Shown here one piece after another: positions 13,001-22,600 of a DNA stretch of 64,000 nt. Under the pieces are notes generated by a model, which was not told the origin of the DNA, searched no databases, and saw only the letters and a program-made list of their open reading frames with translations. The position numbers were made by a program, and so were the translations under genes. Source of the DNA: Cloeon dipterum (lineage: Eukaryota > Arthropoda > Insecta > Ephemeroptera > Baetidae); NCBI RefSeq assembly GCF_949628265.1, contig NC_088787.1, positions 18,962,501 to 19,026,500 of the forward strand. The letters are read 5' to 3'. The number at the start of each line of letters is the position of its first letter. Positions within the stretch are counted from its first letter, which is position 1.

Positions 13001-16000
13001 CGCCTTTATGGTGCCCATAATTTCGCTCCAGATTTTCTAATAAGAATTTATCTCATATTTTAGGTTTTGAAAATTGGAATTTAAAACTCTTTCAAGTAAA
13101 TCAGATTAAAATATTTGCTTTTGAATATTTTAATCCCTTCTCACAACCAGTGGTATGCATAACGCGAGCTTTGTTAGTTTTAATTAAGCTCCAACTTTTA
13201 TCACAATGTCAGCACGCACGGTTCAGGGCTCATAGGTCCATGTATTTAATGCTGTTAAGAGATGAATATGAATATAACTGCTCTTTCAAGACAAAGAAGA
13301 GCATCATTACGCCCCAGCTCAGCCGTGAACAGAGTAATTTGCATCCAGAGAGCATACGGTTTGACTGGAAACCAAACTGTATATATGATTGCTTCCAAAA
13401 TCACAGCATGAACTCCAGAAAAAATACCCATTTCCTGTCACAAATACGCAAATAAGTCATTCCTTATCAAACAAATGGGTTCTTTTTGCAACACCATTCT
13501 TTAGGATTAATTAAATTTGTCATGCTTGATGTAACACACAGTGCACGCGCACGCTTTTTGCTCTGCACATTCTTCACGGAACTGATCGAGTCTTCACTCA
13601 CGCTTCCTATGTTCACAGGACTGGACAACAGGTGCTACTTGCAGACGGGCGGCTCGGCTGAGAGCTTTTTCGTCTCGGAAGACTCCCCCGTGGGCTCAGT
13701 CGTAGGTGAGTGCGATTAGCAAAGTGCGCTCGAGTGTCACGCGCTAACGCTTCACTTCTGGTTCACAGGCTCGGTCAGGGTGTTTGGCGACCCTAGTGAG
13801 CGAGGCGACATTTCCCTGCGGCTCAAAGAGACTGACTCACCGGTGCAGATTGCGCCGGGCACAAACAATCTCACGCTCACCAGGCAACTCGATAAGGAGG
13901 TGAGAAGGACAAATATACATCCGTCACTCAATAAATGAAACGAAATTAATTGAGTGTGCCATTGAAGGATTTGTCATCGAAAAAAATCAGATATTCTTTG
14001 TTGAAAATTTAGTCTTTTTATTTATGTCCAACTAGTTCAAGGCACAAACTCGCGCTTTGTTTTCGAAATAAGGCAATGAAATATATTTCCATAAATTTGT
14101 TTTTATTGTGTACCTGAGTTTTCCTGTAAATTTTAAGTAGATCTTTTAGAAAAAAATATAAACTTCAAAATCGCATGAGCTAAAAATAAATAACTATTCT
14201 CTCCTGGACAAATCGAAAGCATGCAACGTGCTCGACACGAGTGCTTCGCTAGTTGCGTTTCTTTTTCTGTCACGTTCGCCGCCGCTACAAAAACACTGTT
14301 ATTACTTTAGTTTCACTTTCTAGGGAATTGAAGGACCCTCTTCCGTCTACGTGAACGTGGTATGCGATCGAAAGAGAGCACCAGGCGATCCAGTAAGTTG
14401 AAGGTTTACTCCTTTTCCGGGCGGAAATTTACCCTATTATTTTGTAATTACAGAGTTTTGTGATCCCTGTCAACATTAGAGTATCTGATGCCAACGACAA
14501 TGCACCTCAATTTATTAATGCACCATATGTTTTGAATATATCTGAAGTGAGTACCTTTTTGCAGGCGATAAAATTATATTTTATTAATTAAATCTTGTCC
14601 TTTAAGGTTACAGTGGTTGGTACGAGAGTAATGCAAGGCATCAGGGCCGTTGACGTTGACCAAGAAGGACCCTATTCTACAGTGCAATATTCCGTTGTTC
14701 AAGGACCACACTCGGTAAAATTTTCAAATTCAAATTTATTGTATGCTCATTGTAAGCAAATTTATTTTTTATCAGGATTATTTTGTTTTTGTCAACGGAT
14801 TGGAGGGAACACTGGTTTTGAGGAAAGGACTTGACTACGAAAACCTTACTAATTTCACTGTAACATTGCGGGCCCAGGTTATAAAATGAGATTTATTCGG
14901 CTAAAGAGTCGATAACGAAACTTCTGCTATAGGACCAAGGCAATCCTCCTCAAGTAACAGACACGGCTCTGTTTGTAAATGTGATCGACGCTGACGACCA
15001 AAATCCACGCTTTTACGATGACCGATACATGGCTGTTGTTCCGGACAGGCCTCTTCAGGGAACCGAACTTCAGTTGCATCCAAGAGACATAAAAGCTTTC
15101 GATCAAGACGTTGGAATAAATGCTACAATCCTTTATTCCTTCAATGGAGGTTAGTCTGCATCAAAATTTGATTTATATAATTTGTAACTCCTTGTGTTTC
15201 CAGTAACTGGGGACTACAGATTTTTCGAAATCGACCAAACGTCGGGAAAGGTAACCTTGCGAAGGCACATAAATGATGATGACATTTTACAACCCGCGAC
15301 CCTTGTCGTCAGAGTAAATTAACGACGAAATTCAGCAAATTGTTTTAGCTAACGATTTATCTATAGGCTTCCCAGCATGACAACCCTGACAGGTACTCCC
15401 TGGCCACCCTGACCGTGGCCCGCGTTGGCACCAGGGGTGCAGAAATGCTAACATTTTTGCAGAAGGAATACACGGCTAGTGTTCTTGAAAGTCTGCCTGT
15501 TGGAAATGTAATTGTGACGTTGCTAACGTCCAGACCAGGAGACAAAGTATAGCTTCAGCGATTGTTTACGGACTCTCATAAAATAAAAATGATTTGATCA
15601 TTTTAGAAAGTGCGATTGTGGGTAGAAGAGCGTGGAAAATCTGTTGGAAATTTTGACGTCTCAGCCAACGGCGACGTCACTCTTTTGAAGCCTCTGGATT
15701 ACGAACTGAGACAAAAATACACGTTTTTGGTGCACGCCACCGACGGAATAATGGTTTGGAGACCCTGAATTACAAGTAGACGCCTTCAATGCCATTTGTT
15801 TAGAATTCGTCGGCGAGAGTGGAGTTGCGCGTGCTGAATGTGAACGACTGGGATCCACGCTTCAGATATCCGCAGTACGACTTCCGCATCAGCGGGCGCC
15901 AATTACCGGTCACCAACGCTTTAGTGGGGACCCTGGAGGTCGCTGATGGCGACTTGGGAGATAAGATCAGCCTTGAGCTGAGAGGTCCATCAGCCAGGTA

Positions 16001-17415
16001 TGCAATTTAATTGCTTTTAAATTTTTCAAATTTATTATTGCCGCAGGGCGTTTAACATCAACGACCAAGGTGAAATTCGGCTGATTCGGCCGGAACTTCT
16101 TAACTCAAGCACGGCTCACTTGGTGGCGATTGCAATGGATAGTGGCCAACCCCCTAGACAGGTAGTTTAAAGTGAACATGGCAATCAATTGAGCGGCCTG
16201 ATAAATATTTTCATAGGCGTCCGTTCCGATCACAGTCAGTTTTCCCGAGGCGATCGGACTCAGAGGCGCAATAGAAGAGCCAAACAGCAGACCGGCCCTT
16301 TTAGCCACGGTCTTAGGGTCCCTTTTGGGACTTTTAGGCCTTGTAGTTTTCCTTCTCCTCATCTACATTTATAAACAGTAATTGCCCATGGGAAATAATA
16401 AAAATAGAAGATTTTAAACCTTTTGATGCAGCAAGAGCAAGACCAAGAGTAACCGAATTGACGAGGACGGCAGGGATAAACTACCCTCCAAGATGGACAA
16501 CCCTCTTTTTGGAGGGACGCAGTTTTTGACAGCAGGCAGCAGACTAGGTGCCAATGACCTTCCCACTCTATACACGGCCACTGTCAAAAGTGACTTTTGA
16601 CCTACGGAAACGAAAATATAAATATATAACTATACTCATTTTAGGAGGTCTTAATGGAGCAAGCATGATGTCGAGACAAGTAGCTCCGGCGCCGCCAAAG
16701 GTGTCTTGGCCCAAAGGGTCCATCCCCAGGCGCGTGAAGAAACTCAGCTGGGACGACGAGAACCATTCCACCAGCACCGTCAGCCCCACGCCGAATGGAC
16801 GAAGGGTATAAAATTATAAAATTATCTGCTAAAAGATAATTAGAGATGACTTAACTGTTTGAAAGTTGAAACTTTATTTGTCTCGACATGATGTTTTGTT
16901 TCTAACTGAGGTACTATTCATGAAATGTAAATTTATTTTACATTGGCTACTGCCATAGAGTGGCTAAAAATGACAATTGTAAATTGTATTAAAATCATAA
17001 TTTCAGGGAAATTAATAGTGTCTTTCAGGACAAAGAGTGAATGAGAGCACCCTTGATACGTAGACTAGGTTGGCGCATTCTCTTCTCGTGTGTGTCTAGA
17101 AAAAAATTCATTTTGAAGTAAATGACAATCATAAAATATTAAAAAAAAATACAAAAATTGTTATAGCATAAAATTACTTTATTTATAACAAGAAAATTTA
17201 TAATCTCACGAATACGTCGCCAGTAAAAACCGGGACATGTCAAAACAAATTAAGTTTTAACTTTCAAACAACGAGAGCAAGTCATAGCTAGTGCTGTCCT
17301 CAAAGTGCCTTAACGATAAATTTATTGCTTCGAATCGCAGACGGAACTGGATCCTGACGTGAGCGTTACACCGCTGAGCAACCACAATGAACCGAGTCTG
17401 ACGGTCTATTTTTAA
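7068..17415 (+). CDS. Single-pass cadherin with five extracellular repeats
   Basis: Calcium-dependent adhesion protein of the plasma membrane. Coding exons: 7068-7131, 13619-13705, 13769-13899, 14324-14392, 14454-14546, 14607-14714, 14776-14877, 14933-15149, 15204-15313, 15367-15546, 15607-15753, 15804-15997, 16047-16161, 16217-16377, 16432-16547, 16645-16805, 17341-17415. All phases agree, giving 709 residues. Residues 1-20 are a signal peptide (MQSISLLWYLLHVLVHLANS). Five cadherin repeats follow; calcium-site signatures are DANDNAPQF, DADDQNPRF, LDYE, DQGNPP, VNVNDWDPRF-like and MDSGQPP. Repeat 3 ends without a DxNDN linker (TVARVGTRG). A membrane helix spans about 567-590 and a cytoplasmic tail of about 118 residues contains KLSWDDE and ends LTVYF, a possible PDZ ligand. 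The last two joins are inferred from phase and splice sites. Without the 16548-16644 intron the protein would end in VKSDF at about 16600; without the last join it would end at 16811. Family resembles insect Cad96Cb/Cad87A-type cadherins, but I cannot assign an orthologue. Confidence 0.88.
7132..13618 (+). other. First intron of the cadherin gene (6.5 kb)
   Basis: Runs from GTAAGC to an acceptor ending TTCACAG. The split is after the first base of a glycine codon and the next exon restores it. No nested gene on either strand could be supported. GC/CpG-richer islands near 10150-10330 and 11690-12080 contrast with the AT-rich rest and could be enhancers. A stretch at 12300-12910 has short inverted repeats (CCTTATTTTTG at about 12357 and its complement near 12455) and may be an old repeat. 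Confidence 0.75.
16548..16644 (+). other. Short cadherin intron or alternative C-terminal coding segment
   Basis: If spliced (donor TAG/GTGCCA, acceptor CATTTTAG), the flanking exons join in phase 1. If retained, the frame stays open for 17 codons and stops at about 16600, giving a short tail ending TVKSDF. The donor is weaker than its neighbours, so both forms may exist. Confidence 0.45.
16812..17340 (+). other. Last intron of the cadherin gene
   Basis: AT-rich interval that I interpret as most of the intron from 16806 (GTATAA) to 17340 (CGAATCGCAG). It holds no open exon with a better fit. If the intron is not removed, translation stops two codons after the donor. Confidence 0.6.
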
Positions 17416-17871
17416 ACGACGTCTACGTCCATGCACACCGCGCGCAACGAAACCCATGAGAATGTACTACCATTGTGATTTGTTCAATGATCTTTTTCAA
17501 TTTTGTATAGAATAAAATGAATTTTGTAAATACGATACGAATTTTGTAAGTTGATTTAAGATTAAATAATCTAGAACGTGAACAAAAATCGGAGAGTAAT
17601 TTCAATTTCCTCCTCCTCCTCGAAGGAAAGTGAAATGAATGGGTGTTCGCCAAGTAGCGGGGACTTTCATATGATGCATGCACACACAAGCTAGGTCAGT
17701 GGGTCGACGGCCTGCAGGAGGATGCTAAACACACACAAGCACAATGGAGAGAGCGCAAAGAGCAGCAGGGAAAACCCTTCTTGATATTTTACAACACTCG
17801 CCCAGCTCCAGCAGCGTCGTTCGAACGGTGTTATCTGTGTTATCTCGTGCGAAGAGCCAAACGCGACAGAC
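17416..17871 (+). other. Cadherin 3' end and lectin promoter/5' UTR
   Basis: Spacer of about 455 bp between the proposed cadherin stop and the lectin start, both on the plus strand. The cadherin 3' UTR must end here and the lectin promoter lies in the GC-richer second half. A TCAGTG initiator-like element occurs at about 17697. No TATA box in a convincing position was seen. Confidence 0.4.
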
Positions 17872-19408
17872 ATGCGGACGGCGCTAATAGGATTTGTGAT
17901 AATATGTCTGCACGCCACAGCTACTGCAGCGGACAACGCAACCGAGGGTGAGTAACCCGATAGCTGGAATTGAAACGTCTCGTCGATGCGTTTTGTAGGA
18001 AATCAGAATAGTATAAAATTGTCTCACCTCTCTATTTACAATTATGCTCGTATTTGAATTTATTTGTCTGGATGTGGCAATGTATGGGGTAAAATAGCCT
18101 TGCAGAACCATAGTAAAGATGTTTGAAACTAAAATTCCAAAAAGTATCTGGAAAAACAATGACTTGCGAATGAAAAGCAACTTAAATTAAATCCTAAAAC
18201 TGATGAATTGCAGGCACATCTAGAGAAGACAAAGTGATGAAGGCGCCATTTCCCCAGGGAATGTACAACCATCAAAACCCAAACCTCAACAGGGACAGGG
18301 GAGAAGTGAGCGAGACCGACCTGTACCTGCTGGGTGCCATTGAGAAATTGACATACAGACTGGACTTCATCGAAAAACGCCTGCGTCGCACTGAAGACTT
18401 GCTATATCACGTGATGTCAGGACAAAACACGGCCCACAAACAACCAGGTGAAAGTAAGTGTTCGGCATTGCGTGGTCGGCGTGACGTGAAAATTAAACAA
18501 TGCAATATATTCAGAGGCGGATCCGTGTCCGGCCAACTTCACCAGGGCGGCTGGGGGATGCTACTACTTCAGTGCAGACCCCCTGCCAGGATTTACGAGA
18601 GGGAGTGCCATGGTCAACTGGAAGGCAGCGTCCGCAGCTTGCAAGGCGCTGGGACAGGGGGCCGGGCTGATCGAGTTGCAGTCGGTTGAGGAGACGCAGG
18701 ATATTGTCACACATTTGAAGAGTGACCAAAAATTGAGAGGTGCGAGTTTATAAAATGAAGTTATAACAATTTGATAAAAAAATAGTAAGTTTGAATCGTT
18801 TAGAATATGGCACGGTGGCGAGGGTTAATGATTTTTATTAATTTAATTTGAAAAATGGGTTCCAAGTGAGAAAATAAAATTTAAATTGATTGTAATCCCG
18901 GAATTAAAAGAAATTAAAAAATTATATAATGGTTAGGAATTCGTTCCTTCAATTCCAAACTAGAAATTTCAATTTTAATTAAGTTGAAATAAGAAAATGA
19001 TCTAGCAGAGCCTAAACCACAAACCAAATTTAAAAAAAAAGATAAAAAAATGGTCGGAGAGCCAATACTAAAATTATTGTAATAAATTAAATCCTGATGA
19101 TTCCAGACAAAAGCTACTGGACAGGCGGTTTGAACCCTGGGCTTCTGTGGATTTGGGCGGAAAGTGGGCGTCCTGTGTCAGCGAACGGTGGTCACAAGAA
19201 AGGAAACAACAAGAAACAAGAAATCCGAGGCAATGGCAGGTGTCTGATCATAGGCTATGTTCCCGCTAACCGAGGATACAACCTGCTCGGTTCGGACTGT
19301 TCGATGGAGCAGCACTTCATTTGTGAGGCTGAAGACAACACCACGGAACAAGCACTGGACAGAATCCAACGGAATCTAAAATTGTTTGGGACGGTGACGA
19401 GTGAATAA
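17872..19408 (+). CDS. Secreted C-type lectin-domain protein with coiled coil
   Basis: Four exons: 17872-17947, 18214-18453, 18515-18739 and 19107-19408, all phase 1 junctions, giving 280 residues. A signal peptide covers about 1-19. Residues about 57-94 are charged with heptad-like leucines (LYLLGAIEKLTYRLDFIEKR) and probably form a coiled coil for oligomers. The C-type lectin fold runs from about 110 to 255, with CPANF, GGCYYF, AACKALG, WTGGLNPGLLWIW, GNGRCL and CSMEQHFICE, so the expected cysteines are present. The calcium/sugar motifs EPN or QPD and WND are absent; that loop is replaced by a basic GHKKGNNKKQE insert. Sugar binding of the classical kind is therefore doubtful. The WTGGLNPGLLWIW block is typical of a conserved insect lectin group (CG6055-like, from memory). 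It lies 0.46 kb downstream of the cadherin on the same strand but has its own signal peptide and start. Confidence 0.92.
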
Positions 19409-19409
19409 A
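19404..19409 (+). terminator. Poly(A) hexamer overlapping the lectin stop codon
   Basis: AATAAA overlaps the TAA stop of the lectin. GT-rich sequence follows about 25-45 bp downstream. If used, the mRNA would have almost no 3' UTR; a second signal further down cannot be excluded. Confidence 0.4.
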
Positions 19410-19693
19410 TCAAAGACTTCATTTTAAGCTCATTCGCGAGTTTCATTCTGTCGAATTTAATTCTAGTAAGTAGTATTTCTGGCTTTATATAAAATGAGCA
19501 CGCAACAAGTTAAAAATTAACGTTTACATGGGAACGCTAAAATAGATCTTGTGTGTTCAATTAACAATCTGGATAAAACAACGTGACTGTGGAATCTCCG
19601 CAAGGGAGCAGCGGCGCGACGCGACGCGTTCGCACAGGCCGCTCGCACTGACGAGGAAACAAATAATGTACACAAGTAGCGAGAGTCCTCTAG

Positions 19694-22600
19694 CTAGAGT
19701 TTGTCCTTCATAGTGTAGGTGCCGATTTTGTGCACAGAACCAACGTCCCGTCGCAGCATGCGCAGCGTTTCCTTGACACGTGCGTCCGAAACATCCTTAC
19801 CGTAGATCTGCGGCGCTCGCCTCTCCAGTCCGAGGTTTCGTTCCTCCAGTTCGTTGATCCTCGCCTCGAGCTGGTCTTGCAAACGCTGTATGTGCTTGAC
19901 CAACATCACCCGACACTTTTCCGGCTGGATCGGCGCCTCAGGCTCAGGAGCTTTGATGGCCAACCGCATGCTGCTATCAATTGGGAGTTCTGTGAATTCA
20001 AAGAACATAGAAATGAGAAAACGAGAAACGTCATATTTTTGCCAATCATGATTGTTATGTGAAATTTTTAAAATTGTTCAAATAATGTAAATGTTAGAGA
20101 AATTGTAGTAAGGAAATGACGTACATCGTTTAAGCTTTCTAACAAGGAAACTCTCAGACTTTTATATCTTAGTTTTCGCCGGTATTATTTATATCACATA
20201 TTCACGTAGTATCCAACGAGTTTGGATATACCCAGGGATAATTTTTTAAAAAAAAATTCCACCTATGTACGAAGTTTAAATTATGAAAGCCTATACAAAT
20301 TCAATGCTTTCACCAAAAACTAAAATGTTCTAACCAGAAAGTTTGAAAGAAGTATAAAAAATTTGGAGGATTCAGAATTTACAACAATAATTTTAGAATC
20401 TTATACACTGCAATTCTATGACAGAGCGGAGGCCAAATTTAATTTAACTATATTAGTATCAAGCGCAATATTAAATTGCATCAAGGAGTGCGCTAGTTTG
20501 TCAAACCCAAGTGAATTTTGTTATGTCAAGTGCGAAATTTAGATTTCTTATACGCAAGGAGTTTTTTTGTAGCTCTAGGAACTTTTCCAGGGTAAAATTG
20601 CACATTCCGTAAGGGTTAAAATTGAATTTTAAAACCGTTTGGGCAAATAAATTTAGCCACAGTAGCAGGTTTGATATATTAGAATTTCTTTTTAGTTCGC
20701 GAAATATTTAAAATAGTCAGGAGTCAGGATATGAAATTTGGTCAGAAGTAATCATTAAAATCAAAATTGATGCTCATTGCTGACACACTAACTTCTCCGA
20801 TAACTTTTCCTTTAAATCCCAAATGCTAATTTCTAAAATATGCACTTTAATATATTTAAATATTTACTAACTAAAAAATGGGCCACAAACGGTAATAAAT
20901 TTCATTCCTTGTTTTTTACATCCCACCAGAGCAAATTTATCAATTTAAAATCACATAGAAAATAGAAATGCAGAAAAAAATGTTTCAGAAGACTCACCAG
21001 AAGCTGGAATGCTTTCAGCCATTGTTGAGGCGAGGTGCTCGATTTCCAACTCACTGAGTGGCAGCTTTAGCGCCGGGTGAAGGTCGACGTCATCGACAGG
21101 GGGTCCTTGGCTTCCGGACGTGCCTGGGATTGGCTCGAACGGAACAACAGGATGGACCTCTATCAAATTATTTTCCAACTTTGGAGGCTCAACAGGAACA
21201 AAATTATTTTGTTGAGCTTCTATTGTCGCTGGTTCAGGGTTCGCTTTGATTTCAACAGAATCTTTGGCTTCATCCTTGATAATATCATTCCACTCCTTCG
21301 ACCACAGATACAATTTGGGATGATCTTTTTTTCTAAATTGATAAGAGTTTAGAGATAAACTAGGGAATCACATTATAGCACTTACTGCGCAATATTTAAC
21401 TGTACTTTCAAAGCGTGCATGACTTCTGATAAACTGAGTGCAGCAGACGCAAGGTCTTGCGTCTCCTTTAAAGCTTTTTCCAATGAACTTCTTTCGTTCT
21501 TTTCATTCAACCTCAATACCGGTAGCCTGGAAAAATTTATAAGTAAACAAATCTGATGAAAACAAAATTGTTTCGTACCTGGGTAAAATTCCTTTTTTAA
21601 GCCAGTCTTGGTCATGAGAGTACTTTCTCGACTTCCGCTCCCGTGGAGGATCTCCACAAACATGGCAGATGAATTTCTCCGGCACATCCTCTTCCCGTTC
21701 TATGTTGTTACAAGCGCCATGCTGCCAGCAAAAGCAGAGGTCGCACTGGATGATCAGTCCATCCTCCTCTGTGTAGCCACAAAGGCAGTTGACCAACTCC
21801 ATAGCGCCGTCCTCAATCAACTGGTCCTTTCTAGGCGACTTGCGGGGTGACTTTTTTGGTGGTGGTGAAGCTGCTCCTGTAGTTAAAAAATAGACTTTGT
21901 AAGTAAATGAAGGTTTAAATTCAAATTTAGCGGAAAAGGAATTAGTGGAAAAAAGACTAGACCAGTAGAATTATTTTTCAGATGTTCTATAGAAAAATAA
22001 AATCTCAAGATGGAATGAGAATTTATTTATAAGATTGGTAATACCACTTTCAAAAATCATGGGAAATTTTTCCTTTCATCTAGAAAATTCATTTTCCTTT
22101 ATAAGACCTTAAAAATGAAATGGATGTTTAATAAATTGGCAAATAAATTCTCAAAATTACTGATTCCTTAAGGTTATACTTCTTACTTAAGGTTATATTT
22201 CCCTCTGTAACATCATTAAAATTATGCCACCAGTCAAGGCTAATGTAACATGAATTCCCTTCTCTATTTAAAATAATTTGAACATGATAATAATGTATTT
22301 GAAATGTTTTGAGGCATAGCTTGAGTGCCACAATGCGTGCAATCAAAGACGTCATAGGGAATAATTTAAACATAATTATAATGCTTTGAATATATTTATC
22401 AATATGAGGTAGAAAAAATTCTTGATTTTACAATGGCTACTCCCCATTAGCAAATTTTTAAGTAAGTAGTAAGTACGAGGCCTGATGGGCCGAAACAGCT
22501 ACTATACAGTACGAGGGCGTGTGACATTGAGTTAGTATTATTCTATTTACTAGCCTCCCATTTTTTTAATTTTCCTAAGAGACTAGCCATTGAAAAATCA

